From Phycisphaerae bacterium (GTDB taxonomy: Bacteria > Planctomycetota > Phycisphaerae > SM23-33), in contig DRGC01000002.1 in the NCBI GenBank assembly GCA_011050235.1, forward strand, positions 83,832-147,831: a stretch of DNA of 64,000 bases. Direction: 5' to 3'. Shown here piece after piece: positions 17,003 through 27,513 of the stretch (positions are counted from its first letter, which is position 1; every line of letters starts with the position of its first letter). The notes under the pieces are model-generated. The model did no database searches. It was given only the letters and a program-made list of their open reading frames with translations, and was not told the origin of the DNA. Both the position numbers and the translations under genes were made by a program.

Positions 17003-19225
17003 GTGAAACAATATGGAGAAAGCAGGCAGGCCATGATCAGTTCGCAAGAGACCCTCATCCGTATTCCGGGTATCGATCAGCCGGTGTCACTGACGCTGCC
17101 GCAGCCGTTGGCGAGCCTTCGTCAGGAGGCCTTGGATCGCCAGAAGCGCGGATGGGGTTGGAATGCGCCCCTAAGTGAGATGACGCTCGCCGAGGTCGCC
17201 GCATGGGCCGACCACACCGACCAGGAGAACTGGCAGATCTGGCGGGCCCGCCGCTTTGCCGCGCGCCTGGGCCACCTGCCGATCGAACTGGAAACCGGCG
17301 AGCCGGTCGTTGGCAAGCCCCTCATCCGCCAACTTACCGATGATGAGACGGCTCAGCAGGAAAAGGACGCCGAGCCGTTGAAATCCGTGCCGGCCTTCTC
17401 CGGCGGAGACACCGGCCATTTCCACCCCAACTACGCCAAGCTCTTCGAGTTGGGCATAAGCGGCCTGCTGGAAAAAACCGTTGCCGGGCGCGCCGCCTGC
17501 GGGCCGGACGAGGACGAGAAGCTCGCCTTCTACGACGCCTGCCGCATCGCCATGGAAGCGTTCGAGGCCTTCACCCGCCGCGTCGGGGCCGGCTGTCAGG
17601 CCAAGGCCGACGAAGAGCCCGATGCCGCCGACGAGTGGAACAATCTGGCCGGCATCTGCGACCGCATCGCGGCCGGCCCGCCGCGGACGTTCCACGAGGC
17701 CTGCCAGTTGATGTTTCTGACCTACGTGGCCTCCTGGTTCGCCGAAGACCACGTCATGACCTGCTACGGCCGAATGGACCGCACGCTCGGGGGGTTCTAC
17801 GAGGCCGACATCGCCACCGGACGCCTGACGCCGCAAGAGGCGCTGAACATCATCTCCGGCATGTACATTCAGCTCAACCGCACCTGCCCGTACAGCCTGG
17901 CCGACGGCGTGATCGTCGGCGGCCGCGACGGCGACGGCAACGATGTCACCAACGATCTGACGTACCTCTGCCTGGTCGCCCGCTGGGCGACGTGGCTGTG
18001 CTATCCGACGCTGGCGGTGGCTTGGCACGAGAACACGCCCGACGAGTTGATGGATTTTTCGATGGAGATGCTGTCCAGCGGCATCAACGACCCGGCCTTC
18101 TTCAATGATGAGGTGATCCCGGCCGGCCTGCAGGACCACGGTGTCTCGACGGCCGACTCGCACAACTTCATGAACTCCACCTGCGTGGAGATCAAGACGG
18201 CCGGCAACAGCAACATCTGGGTGGCCACGCGATACCACAATTGCTGCGGCGCCCTGCTGGAGGCCATGCGCCGCCAGGTCGACGGCGAGTGCCCCCCCGC
18301 GGCCGACCTGGACGAACTGCAGGACCGCATCCGGGCGATCCTGGCCGACCAGGTGCGCGAGACGGCCGAGAGCCTCGACAAGACCTGGTCGCAGCGCGAG
18401 CAGACGGGGTGTTTCCCGTTCGCCAGTTGCATCATCGACGATTGCCTGGATCGCGGGCTGGACCACGACCGCGGCGGGTGTCGGTACAACTGGGTGGAGA
18501 ACTCGTTCGTGGGTCTGGCCAACCTGACCGACTCACTTGTCGCCATCGACGACCTGGTGTTCCGCAACGGCGAGATGACGCTGGAGGAGTTCTACGCGAT
18601 CTGCAGCGATAACTTCGCCGACCACGAGCCGCTGCGCCAGCGGATTGAGACCGGCCTGCCGAAATACGGCAACGACGACGACCGCCCCGACGCAATCGCC
18701 ACGGCCTGGGCCGACTATCTGTGCGAGATGACCGAATCGCACCTGATCGGCGGACACCGCTACGTGCCGGGCTTTTTCTGCCACATCAATCACGCATGGC
18801 TCGGCGCGGACACCGGCGCAACACCCGATGGCCGACTGGCGGGATTGGCCTTCGCCGATGGCGCCGGCGCCGCTCAGGGCCGCGACACCGGCGGGCCCAC
18901 GGCCAGTGTGCTGTCGACGACCAAGTGGTCGCACCGCAAGGCGCTCGGCGGATTGGTGCACAACGTGCGGTTCTCCAGGCCGATGCTGGAGACGCCCCGC
19001 AACCGCCAGGCCGTCCGTACGATTGTCGAGACTTACCTCCGCCGCGGCGGATTCGAGATCCAGCTCAATGTCCTTTCGACCGAGACGCTCCGCGATGCCC
19101 AAAAGAACCCGCAGGAGTACCGCGACCTGGTCGTCCGGGTGGCCGGCTACAGCGACTACTTCACCACGCTGATGAAAGAACTCCAGGACGAAGTCATCGC
19201 TCGCACGGAGTTCTCCGAGATGTAA
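17003..19225 (+). CDS. Glycyl radical enzyme, pyruvate formate-lyase family
   Basis: The 740-residue protein has the C-terminal glycyl radical loop RVAGYSDYF, with the radical glycine near residue 715. The thiyl cysteine is near residue 394 in NSTCVEIKTAG, where most relatives have a glycine before the Cys. Only one active-site Cys is seen, so it is not pyruvate formate-lyase itself; such lyases and dehydratases act on diols, choline, glycerol or unknown substrates. Two starts are possible: GTG 17003 behind GGAGG, or ATG 17033 behind AGGCAGG. The oxygen-sensitive radical implies anaerobic use. No activating enzyme lies beside it, which is unusual. Confidence 0.85.
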   Translation: MKQYGESRQAMISSQETLIRIPGIDQPVSLTLPQPLASLRQEALDRQKRGWGWNAPLSEMTLAEVAAWADHTDQENWQIWRARRFAARLGHLPIELETGEPVVGKPLIRQLTDDETAQQEKDAEPLKSVPAFSGGDTGHFHPNYAKLFELGISGLLEKTVAGRAACGPDEDEKLAFYDACRIAMEAFEAFTRRVGAGCQAKADEEPDAADEWNNLAGICDRIAAGPPRTFHEACQLMFLTYVASWFAEDHVMTCYGRMDRTLGGFYEADIATGRLTPQEALNIISGMYIQLNRTCPYSLADGVIVGGRDGDGNDVTNDLTYLCLVARWATWLCYPTLAVAWHENTPDELMDFSMEMLSSGINDPAFFNDEVIPAGLQDHGVSTADSHNFMNSTCVEIKTAGNSNIWVATRYHNCCGALLEAMRRQVDGECPPAADLDELQDRIRAILADQVRETAESLDKTWSQREQTGCFPFASCIIDDCLDRGLDHDRGGCRYNWVENSFVGLANLTDSLVAIDDLVFRNGEMTLEEFYAICSDNFADHEPLRQRIETGLPKYGNDDDRPDAIATAWADYLCEMTESHLIGGHRYVPGFFCHINHAWLGADTGATPDGRLAGLAFADGAGAAQGRDTGGPTASVLSTTKWSHRKALGGLVHNVRFSRPMLETPRNRQAVRTIVETYLRRGGFEIQLNVLSTETLRDAQKNPQEYRDLVVRVAGYSDYFTTLMKELQDEVIARTEFSEM

Positions 19226-19532
19226 CGCCGCCGTTTTGCCGGCAAGAATGAACTTCACCAGGACCTCTTCGGGCCCGGGTCGAACGTGCAGCCATAATTT
19301 TCTTTGACGTCGCTGCAGGCACAATGGATAATCCAGGCTGATTAGGGTTGGCGGGGTTGAGAGGAGTTCTCTCAGGTCGTCAGCCAGCACGGTTAGCATC
19401 GCTGTTCGTTTGCAGCTTGCACCCAGGTTTACCGCATCTCGATGAGTGTTCATACCACTTCACCGTAGCGGATGAGTCGGCTTGGATGACGCTTGCAAAT
19501 CTAGTGTGCTGATCTCTGAAGGAGCCATAACA
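19226..19532 (+). promoter_or_regulatory. Cold-shock gene promoter and long 5' leader
   Basis: A promoter is readable as TTGACG at 19305-19310, a 16-bp spacer, and GATAAT at 19327-19332. Transcription from it would give an untranslated leader of about 190 bases before the csp ATG. A perfect 6-bp hairpin (TGAGAG/CTCTCA, five-base loop) lies at 19358-19374, early in that leader. Long structured leaders control translation of cspA-type mRNAs by temperature, so a similar role is likely but not shown here. Confidence 0.55.
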
Positions 19533-19733
19533 ATGGCAACAGGTAAAGTGAAGTGGTTCAACGATTCCAAGGGCTTTGGTTTTGTCACGACGGATGACGG
19601 CACGGATGCATTTGTTCATCACGCCGACATCCAGGGCGACGGCTTCAAGTCGCTCACCGAAGGCGAGACCGTGGAGTTCGAACTGACCGAAGGGCCCAAG
19701 GGTCCCAAGGCCATCAACGTCCGCAAGGTCTAA
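19533..19733 (+). CDS. csp: Cold-shock domain protein
   Basis: The 66-residue protein starts [11 protein letters not shown] and is a complete cold-shock OB fold. The RNA-binding motifs are KGFGFVTT (RNP1 region) and DAFVHHADI (RNP2 region), and the length is typical. It binds single-stranded RNA or DNA and acts as an RNA chaperone. I use the ATG at 19533 because AAGGAG lies at 19519-19524; the frame is open further upstream without family similarity. The gene stands alone, with its own promoter and a terminator 22 bp after the stop. Confidence 0.96.
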   Translation: MATGKVKWFNDSKGFGFVTTDDGTDAFVHHADIQGDGFKSLTEGETVEFELTEGPKGPKAINVRKV

Positions 19734-19754
19734 CCTGGTTGGATGTGAATCTAG

Positions 19755-19787
19755 AACGCCGCCCTTCGCGGGGCGGCGTTTCTTTTT
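19755..19787 (+). terminator. Intrinsic terminator of the cold-shock gene
   Basis: A perfect 10-bp GC-rich stem, AACGCCGCCC pairing with GGGCGGCGTT around a six-base loop, is followed at once by TCTTTTT. This is a classic rho-independent terminator. Confidence 0.93.
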
Positions 19788-20064
19788 GCGCCGGTCTGTA
19801 GGCCGCATTAGGCGCTATTGGATCACTGGCTCATCCAGGTGATCGTTGGCGGACAAGAATGACGTTGAACGAGAATGCCTTTGCCACGTATACTTTTCCC
19901 GGCATCGAAATAAGCGCCTCTTCACCCGTATCCCTGGGCCCGGCGATGCGTGACCCAGGGGGCGCAAACCGGCTGGTCGGCAGAGCAGGCGGCCAAAAGT
20001 CCTGTGGAGATTGCCGCTACGGGCGAAATTATCCGTGCACACTTAGATACGATTGGTGCAGACG
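19788..20064. other. Intergenic region before the acyl-CoA gene cluster
   Basis: No gene is seen. A hairpin at 19821-19844 (GATCAC...GTGATC, extended by TGG/CCA with a bulge) has no T-run. The promoter of the acyl-CoA dehydrogenase operon should lie here, but no convincing -35/-10 pair was found. Confidence 0.4.
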
Positions 20065-21237
20065 ATGGACTTTGATCTGAATCAGGAGCAGGAACTCATT
20101 CGTCAATCGGTGCGCGAGTTTGCCGAAAAGGAGATTCGTCCCCGCGCTCACGATCTGGACCGCGAGGCGGTCTTCTCGGCCGAGCTCACCAGGAAGATGG
20201 GGGAGCTTGGCCTGTTCGGCATGGCGATTGATTCCAAGTACGGGGGCCAGGAGACCGACTATCTCTCCTACATCCTCGCCGTCGAAGAACTCGCTCGCAT
20301 CGACGGGTCGCAGGCGGCGACGATGTGCGCCCAGAACTCGCTCGGCATCTCGCCGATCCATGCCTTCGGCAGTGAAGAGCAGAAACAGCGTTACCTGCCA
20401 AAGCTCTGCACCGGCGAGCATGTGTGGGGGTTCGGCCTGACCGAGCCCGATGCGGGCTCCGACGCCGGCGGGACAAAGACCACCGCCCAGCGGGGCGACG
20501 ACGGAAAATGGCGACTCAACGGGTCCAAGATATTCATCACGAACGGCTCGGCGGAGTGTTCGCTCGGCGTGACCGTTCAGGCCGTCACCGGGACCACCGA
20601 CAACGGCAAGAAGGAGTACACCTGCTTCCTGCTTGATCGCGGCACGCCTGGGTACACGGCCGAGCCGATGAAGGACAAGCTCCTGTGGCGCGCATCGGAT
20701 ACGGCGGAGATGTTCTTCGAAGATGTTGTCTTATCCGACGATCAGGTGCTGGGCCAGCAGGGAGACGGTTTTCGCCAGATGCTGTCAACGCTGACGGCAG
20801 GAAGGCTTTCCATCGCAGCGATGGGCGTGGGGTGCGCCCAAGGCGCCTATGAGCTGGGGCTGGATTATGCGACCAAGCGTCATCAGTTCGGCAAGCCGAT
20901 CTCGACCTTCCAGGTCAATGCCTTCAAGCTCGCCGACATGGCCACCGGGCTGGAGCACGCGAGGTTGTTTCTCTATCGCGTGTGCTGGCTAAAGGATCAG
21001 GGCCGGCCCTATCTCAAGGAGGCCGCCATGGCCAAGCTGCATTGCGCCGAGGTCGCCGGCTTGTGCACGACCCACGCATTGCAGCTTCACGGCGGCTATG
21101 GGTTCATGGGGGATTACGAGATCGAACGGTTCTTCCGCGACCAGAAGCTTCTGGAGGTGGGCGAAGGCACATCCGAAATCCAGCGGTGGGTCATCGCCCG
21201 AGAGATCGGTTGTTATCCGGACAAGCATCGCGGGTAG
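20065..21237 (+). CDS. Acyl-CoA dehydrogenase
   Basis: From the ATG at 20065 the protein has 390 residues, the usual length. Both family signatures are present: GFGLTEPDAGSD in the middle domain and the C-terminal HGGYGFMGDYEIERFFRD. The catalytic glutamate is expected in GEGTSEIQR. The enzyme oxidises an acyl-CoA to the 2-enoyl-CoA with FAD and passes electrons to ETF, whose genes lie at 29794-31566. A TTG at 20053 could add four residues. It leads a plus-strand cluster with two thiolase-fold proteins, an acyl-CoA ligase and a crotonase. Chain length or branching of the substrate cannot be told. Confidence 0.95.
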   Translation: MDFDLNQEQELIRQSVREFAEKEIRPRAHDLDREAVFSAELTRKMGELGLFGMAIDSKYGGQETDYLSYILAVEELARIDGSQAATMCAQNSLGISPIHAFGSEEQKQRYLPKLCTGEHVWGFGLTEPDAGSDAGGTKTTAQRGDDGKWRLNGSKIFITNGSAECSLGVTVQAVTGTTDNGKKEYTCFLLDRGTPGYTAEPMKDKLLWRASDTAEMFFEDVVLSDDQVLGQQGDGFRQMLSTLTAGRLSIAAMGVGCAQGAYELGLDYATKRHQFGKPISTFQVNAFKLADMATGLEHARLFLYRVCWLKDQGRPYLKEAAMAKLHCAEVAGLCTTHALQLHGGYGFMGDYEIERFFRDQKLLEVGEGTSEIQRWVIAREIGCYPDKHRG

Positions 21238-21301
21238 ATGGCCCGCCGCCGGCATCGATAGGCCGCGCCACAACAAGGTGCGGATGTAAGGAAGTCAACG
21301 A

Positions 21302-22480
<1,179 letters not shown>

Positions 22481-22598
22481 TTGACCTCGCCGATCGCTGG
22501 GCAGCCTCGCGGGACAATGGTGCTTGCACTCGCGACGGACACGATGATATAAGACCTGGGCTTTACATCCGTTTTCACTAGGGAAAGGATCTCTTCGC

Positions 22599-24026
22599 AT
22601 GATCAAGTTCAGCCAACGGCAACTGAGAATCCCCAAGTTGCTCCGACCCGTCTATCTGGTGACCGCTGGCCAGTCGAAGTTCGGCCGAGCCATGCCGGAC
22701 AAGAGGACGGAAGAACTGTGCGTCGACGCCCTGACGATGGCGGCCAGGCTGATCGACAAGACGCCGGCGGAACTGAAGAGCTACATCCATTCCTGCTACT
22801 ACGGCCATTTTGCCGATCACTTCGGCGATCAGCTTCTGGGCGAGTCGGTGATTCACGACCGGCTGGGGCTGGACCCGCTCGGCAACATTGGCGTCAAGAC
22901 CGGCGGCGCGACGGGCGGCTCGACGCTCTGGGAGACGGTCAAGGCCGTCGCCTCGGGCTACTCCGACTGCGCGCTGGCGATGGGCTGGGAGCGGATGGAC
23001 GAGGTGCCCACCGACGAGGGCAACCACCTGATCTCCTGTGCGGCCGACAAGGACTGGGAAACGCCGCTGGGCCACATCTACACCGGCTACTACGCCGTGA
23101 TGGCCCAGAAGTACTGGCAGGTGTTCGGCAAGGAGGAGGAGTCGTTCCGCCGGACGCTGGCGGAAATCTCGGTGAAGCATCACGGCTACGCACGATTCAA
23201 CCCTTACGCTCACTCACCCAAGAAGATCACCGTGGACGATGTCCTGGCCTCGCCGGTGGTGGCCTATCCGCTGCGGGCGTTGGACTGCTGCCTGATGAGC
23301 GTCGGCGCCGCCTGCGCCATCATCTGCGATGAGGACACCGCCTTTGAGCTGACCAAGAACACCAAGAACAAGCCGCTGCGAATCTTTGTCGCCGCCGGCT
23401 CGCACACGCTTCGGCCCGCCTGCCGCCGCGACATGGACATCCCGCTGCTGCCGAACGAGACGGCCGATCAGTACGCCGACCTCAGCGAAAGGTTCCCCGG
23501 CGTGGATCGGTATCCCGGCTTCACGGGCTTTTTGGCGGCCAGGATGGCGGCCTATTACGGCTACGGCATGGCGGGGGTGACGGACCCGATGGAGGACTTC
23601 GACGTCCTCGAACTGCACGACGCCTTCACGATCAGCGACGTGCAGACCTACGAAGACATCGGCCTGAGGCCATACGGATACGGGCGAGACTACGTGGAGT
23701 CCGGCGACTGCTATCACACCAATCCGCACACGGGCAAGCCGGGCAAACTGCCGTCGAACCTCTCCGGCGGCCTGATCGGCTGCATGCACGCGGTGGGTGC
23801 GACGGGCATCATGCAGACGCTCGAAGTCGCCAGCCACATCTGGAATCGCTGGGCCGAACTCCACGAGGACGAGGCCTTGTGGAAAGCGTTCGGCCGTCAG
23901 AAGCCCGACGACTGGACCGACCTTCAGGTCAAAGGCGCCAAGCGCGGCATGGCGATCAGCCACGCCGGCGTCGGCTCACACGTGACGACCACCATTCTCA
24001 TGGATCCGGATCATCTGCTGTCATAA
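22599..24026 (+). CDS. SCP2/archaeal-type thiolase-fold protein lacking the nucleophilic cysteine
   Basis: The 475-residue protein belongs to the SCP2-type thiolase group. HDAF at 340-343 replaces the NEAF loop, and GCMHAVGATG at 394-403 matches the GHPxGATG motif. Where real thiolases carry the nucleophilic Cys, the sequence reads KTGGATGGSTL (100-110), and the usual C-terminal Cys is also missing. Cysteine-less relatives such as Ltp2 act as retro-aldolases on beta-hydroxyacyl-CoAs together with a DUF35 protein. A DUF35 gene starts 9 bp downstream. A retro-aldolase role is therefore more likely than thiolysis, but it is inferred. Confidence 0.82.
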   Translation: MIKFSQRQLRIPKLLRPVYLVTAGQSKFGRAMPDKRTEELCVDALTMAARLIDKTPAELKSYIHSCYYGHFADHFGDQLLGESVIHDRLGLDPLGNIGVKTGGATGGSTLWETVKAVASGYSDCALAMGWERMDEVPTDEGNHLISCAADKDWETPLGHIYTGYYAVMAQKYWQVFGKEEESFRRTLAEISVKHHGYARFNPYAHSPKKITVDDVLASPVVAYPLRALDCCLMSVGAACAIICDEDTAFELTKNTKNKPLRIFVAAGSHTLRPACRRDMDIPLLPNETADQYADLSERFPGVDRYPGFTGFLAARMAAYYGYGMAGVTDPMEDFDVLELHDAFTISDVQTYEDIGLRPYGYGRDYVESGDCYHTNPHTGKPGKLPSNLSGGLIGCMHAVGATGIMQTLEVASHIWNRWAELHEDEALWKAFGRQKPDDWTDLQVKGAKRGMAISHAGVGSHVTTTILMDPDHLLS

Positions 24027-24035
24027 GGAACAACA

Positions 24036-24629
24036 ATGAGCAAGCAAGGAACTGTACGGGTCGTAAACGGCAGATATAAGTTCAGCGGCGAGTTCCATCA
24101 CGCTACGCCCAACACGCCGATCACCAACGATGACGAAGGCGGCAAGCTCGTGGGAGTGACCAATCCCCGCGACATGACCTACGTCCACACCTACGGCGGC
24201 GAGGCGGTGTTCTTCGAGGGACTTGGCAAAGGCATCCTTTACGGCACGCGGTGCGACAACCCGAAATGCGAGTTCACCGGCACGCAATACATTCCCTTCC
24301 GTATTCATTGCCCCGACTGTCTCGGGCGCAACACGGTTGTGGACTTCACGAAGACTTGCCGGACGACCGCCACAGTGCATACCTTCATGGTGTGCGAGCG
24401 TTCGGGCGCCTTCAACGTGCTGGACAAGCCCATCAAGTTTATCAACATCGAGTTCGAAGGCGTGGGCACGATCTTGATGAGCTACCTGTCGTTGGGCGAG
24501 CCGACCATCGGTATGAAGGTCGTCCCCATTTTCAGGACGACCGACCCGACGTTCACCATCACTGATCTGTCCTGGGTCCCCGAGGGCGCCGATGAGGGCG
24601 ATCTGCCCGACGGGTTCACATTCGGGTGA
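24036..24629 (+). CDS. DUF35 zinc-ribbon/OB-fold acyl-CoA-associated protein
   Basis: The 197-residue protein has a rubredoxin-like zinc ribbon with C73 and C78 (CDNPKC), then C92 and C95 (CPDC). An OB-fold half follows (residues about 105-180). DUF35 proteins bind thiolase-fold partners and help hold or channel CoA esters, as in archaeal acetoacetyl-CoA thiolase/HMG-CoA synthase complexes and Ltp2-ChsH2 aldolases. A 50-residue extension precedes the ribbon. AAGGA lies 7 bases before the ATG, 9 bp after the partner gene, and the ligase frame opens directly after the stop, so the three genes are likely co-translated. Confidence 0.88.
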   Translation: MSKQGTVRVVNGRYKFSGEFHHATPNTPITNDDEGGKLVGVTNPRDMTYVHTYGGEAVFFEGLGKGILYGTRCDNPKCEFTGTQYIPFRIHCPDCLGRNTVVDFTKTCRTTATVHTFMVCERSGAFNVLDKPIKFINIEFEGVGTILMSYLSLGEPTIGMKVVPIFRTTDPTFTITDLSWVPEGADEGDLPDGFTFG

Positions 24630-26693
24630 TTGGCCTTGAGCGAACGGATCGCCGAAAGTGCGCTCATCGCCGCAGGCGTTGACCCTGGCGTCGCCGGGGC
24701 CATCGCCGAACAAGCCAATTCGCTGATCGATTCCGTCGATGCCGAGGCCGCCTGGGCGCGGATCTCCCGGGAGATTCTCACGCCGGCGATTCCATTTGCC
24801 GCGCACAGCCTGCTGTACGAGGCGGTCTATTCTGAGCGGAGGGCGGACGACCCGCCTGCCCCCGCCTGGCTTCCGCCGGCCGGTTCGGTCGCGGCGACCA
24901 ACATCGGCAAGCTCATGGCCGAGTTCGATCTGCCCGACTATCGGGCGCTGCACCGCTGGTCGGTGAACGATCGCGCGGGATTCTGGGAAACGCTCATCGC
25001 CAGAGTTGGGATCACCTTCAAACGGGAGTACGAAACCGTTGTCGATCTGTCCGCGGGCGTGGAGGCCCCTCGCTGGCTGGCCGGCGCGCGGCTGAATATC
25101 GTGGATAGTTGCTTCTCCGCCCCACCGGATTCAACGGCCATCATGTATCAAAAGGACGGCCGGTTGAACTGCATGACGTGCGCAGCGCTTCTGTCGGCCG
25201 TCAACCGGGCCGCCAACGGATTCACCGCAGCCGGCTATTCAACCGGCGATCGCATCGCCATCGCCATGCCCATGACGGTCGAGTCCGTTGTCGCCTACAT
25301 GGGGGCCGTCAAGGCGGGGCTTGCGGTGGTCTCCATCGCCGACAGTTTTGCCCCTCATGAGATCGCCGTGCGTCTTCGCCTGACGGGAGCGGTCGGCATC
25401 ATCACGCAGGATCACGTTCCGCGTACCGGCAAGATGCGGCCGATGTACACCAAGGTCGTCGAAGCCGAAGCGCCGCGAGCGATTGTCGCGCCCTGCGGTC
25501 GGAAGCTCTCCGTTACACTTCGGCCTGACGATCTGGAATGGAACCGTTTCCTGAGCGATGATGAGACTTTCGAGTCGATCGCTCGCGACCCACAGGATCA
25601 CACCAACATCCTCTTTTCGTCGGGGACCACCGGCGAGCCGAAGGCCATCCCCTGGACCCAGACTACGCCGATCAAGGCCGCCGTCGACGGGCATCTGCAT
25701 CACGATATCCGCCCCGGCGACGTGGTGGCCTGGCCGACGAACCTGGGCTGGATGATGGGACCGTGGCTGATCTATGCCGCGCTGATCAACAAGGCGTCCA
25801 TGGCGCTCTACGACGATGCTCCCACCCTCGGGGGCTTTGGCCAGTTCGTCCAGGACGCCAAGGTCACCATGCTGGGCGTCGTGCCCAGCCTCGTGCGGGC
25901 GTGGCGGGCGTCAGGATGCATACGCGGCTGCGACTGGTCGGCCATCCGGGCGTTCAGTTCCACCGGCGAGTGTTCCAGCCGAGAGGACATGCTGTTTCTG
26001 ATGTCGCTGGCCGGCTACAAGCCGATCATCGAATACTGCGGCGGCACGGAAATCGGCGGGGGCTACATCACCGGAACCGTGGCCCAGCCGTCGGCGCCTT
26101 CGACGTTCTCCACGCCGGCGCTGGGGCTGGATCTTGCGATCCTCGACGACCAGGGCGCCCCCGCGACCAACGGGGAGGTGTTCCTGATCCCACCTTCGAT
26201 GGGACTTTCGAACGACCTGCTGAACCAGGACCACCACGCGGTGTACTTCGAGGGCACGCCGCGAGCCGCCGATGGCGCGGTGTTGCGGCGCCACGGGGAC
26301 CAGATCGAGGCGCTCGCGGGCGGCTACTTCCGCGCTCACGGCCGAACCGACGATACGATGAACCTCGGCGGCATCAAGATCAGCTCCGCTGAGATCGAAC
26401 GGACCACGCTCACCGTCCCCGGCGTGCAGGCGGCCGCCGCCGTAGCTGCGCCCGCGCCCGGCGGCGGGCCCGACCGCCTTGTGATGTTTGCCGTGCTCGA
26501 TACGAGCCGCGACGTGGACACCGCCCGCCTAAAGACTGACATGCAGACCGCCATCAAGACCCAACTGAACCCGCTGTTCAAGATCTATGACCTGGTGATC
26601 GTCGATGCGCTTCCTCGCACAGCCTCCAACAAGGTCATGCGTCGCGAACTGCGCCGCCAGTACCAAACCGATGCCGACAAGCCTGACGCCTGA
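24630..26693 (+). CDS. AMP-forming acyl-CoA synthetase (acetoacetyl-CoA synthetase-like)
   Basis: The 687-residue protein is an ANL-superfamily ligase. It has the P-loop ILFSSGTTGEPKAIPW near residue 330, the EYCGGTEIGGGY motif, the hinge region HGRTDDTMNLGG, and the C-terminal catalytic Lys in PRTASNKVMRRE. Length and the N-terminal extension of about 150 residues resemble acetoacetyl-CoA synthetases. It would activate a carboxylic acid with ATP and CoA for the pathway encoded around it. The first codon is probably TTG at 24630, directly after the DUF35 TGA; a later TTG at 24636 is an alternative. Substrate unknown. Confidence 0.9.
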   Translation: MALSERIAESALIAAGVDPGVAGAIAEQANSLIDSVDAEAAWARISREILTPAIPFAAHSLLYEAVYSERRADDPPAPAWLPPAGSVAATNIGKLMAEFDLPDYRALHRWSVNDRAGFWETLIARVGITFKREYETVVDLSAGVEAPRWLAGARLNIVDSCFSAPPDSTAIMYQKDGRLNCMTCAALLSAVNRAANGFTAAGYSTGDRIAIAMPMTVESVVAYMGAVKAGLAVVSIADSFAPHEIAVRLRLTGAVGIITQDHVPRTGKMRPMYTKVVEAEAPRAIVAPCGRKLSVTLRPDDLEWNRFLSDDETFESIARDPQDHTNILFSSGTTGEPKAIPWTQTTPIKAAVDGHLHHDIRPGDVVAWPTNLGWMMGPWLIYAALINKASMALYDDAPTLGGFGQFVQDAKVTMLGVVPSLVRAWRASGCIRGCDWSAIRAFSSTGECSSREDMLFLMSLAGYKPIIEYCGGTEIGGGYITGTVAQPSAPSTFSTPALGLDLAILDDQGAPATNGEVFLIPPSMGLSNDLLNQDHHAVYFEGTPRAADGAVLRRHGDQIEALAGGYFRAHGRTDDTMNLGGIKISSAEIERTTLTVPGVQAAAAVAAPAPGGGPDRLVMFAVLDTSRDVDTARLKTDMQTAIKTQLNPLFKIYDLVIVDALPRTASNKVMRRELRRQYQTDADKPDA

Positions 26694-26722
26694 CGGTTAT
26701 CGTCAACCGGGAGACAGCAGCC

Positions 26723-27490
26723 ATGGAATACTTCCTGTTCGAGAAACGAGGGCACGTGGGCATCTTGACCGTCAACCGCCCCAAGGCCCGAAACGCTCTT
26801 TGCACACCGCTGCTTGAAGAGCTGAACCGGTTCCTCACGGACGGCATCCAGGCCGAGCAGCTCCGCGCGCTGATTGTGACCGGGGCGGGAAAAGCGTTTA
26901 TCGCCGGGGCCGACATCAAGGAGATGCTCGCCCTGACCGGCGAGGAGAACCAGGCCTTCTGCGAGCTTGGGCACGCGGCGACCCGGGCGCTGGAGGACCT
27001 GGAGATGCTGACGATCGCGGCGGTGAACGGCTTCGCTCTGGGCGGCGGGACGGAGGTGGCCCTGGCGTGCGATTTCATCTACGCCGCCGCCGGCGCCAAG
27101 CTCGGCCTGCCCGAAGTGACGCTGGGCCTGATCCCGGGCTTTGGCGGAACGCAACGGCTGGCCCGTGCGGTGGGGGGGCGGCAGGCGAAGGAACTGATTA
27201 TGACCGGCCGAATGATAGACGCCCAGGAGGCGCTGGCGATCGGGCTGGTCAACAAGGTCGTCGAGCCGGACGCGCTGCTGGACGAGGCGGTCGCCACGGC
27301 GGAAGTGATCCTGTCGAACTCGTTCTCGGCGACGATGAGGGCGAAGCGGGCGATCGACCAGGGAATCGATCTTCCTCTGGTGAAAGGGCTGGAGTTGGAG
27401 CGAAAGGCGTTCGTCGAAGGGTTCGGGGACAAGGACAGGAAAGAGGGGCTGTCTTCGTTCGTGGAAAAACGCAAGCCGAATTTCGAGTAG
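26723..27490 (+). CDS. Enoyl-CoA hydratase/isomerase (crotonase family)
   Basis: The 255-residue protein has the oxyanion-hole motif FIAGADIKEM and the second loop ALGGGTEVALACD. Both catalytic glutamates of true hydratases are present, in GGTEVAL and LPEVTLGLIPGFGGT. It should add water to a 2-enoyl-CoA. GGAG lies 9 bases before the ATG, 29 bp after the ligase gene. It closes the plus-strand cluster and converges with the Fe-S oxidoreductase gene. Having both glutamates makes hydratase activity more likely than a pure isomerase or hydrolase. Confidence 0.93.
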   Translation: MEYFLFEKRGHVGILTVNRPKARNALCTPLLEELNRFLTDGIQAEQLRALIVTGAGKAFIAGADIKEMLALTGEENQAFCELGHAATRALEDLEMLTIAAVNGFALGGGTEVALACDFIYAAAGAKLGLPEVTLGLIPGFGGTQRLARAVGGRQAKELIMTGRMIDAQEALAIGLVNKVVEPDALLDEAVATAEVILSNSFSATMRAKRAIDQGIDLPLVKGLELERKAFVEGFGDKDRKEGLSSFVEKRKPNFE

Positions 27491-27513
27491 GGGTGCGGGC
27501 CCTTGGGGCGGGC

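Noticed and set aside
22599..24026. Annotation as ordinary acetyl-CoA acetyltransferase
   Set aside because: The nucleophilic Cys position reads Gly-Ala-Thr-Gly-Gly-Ser and the second catalytic Cys is absent, so thiolysis by the usual mechanism is not supported.
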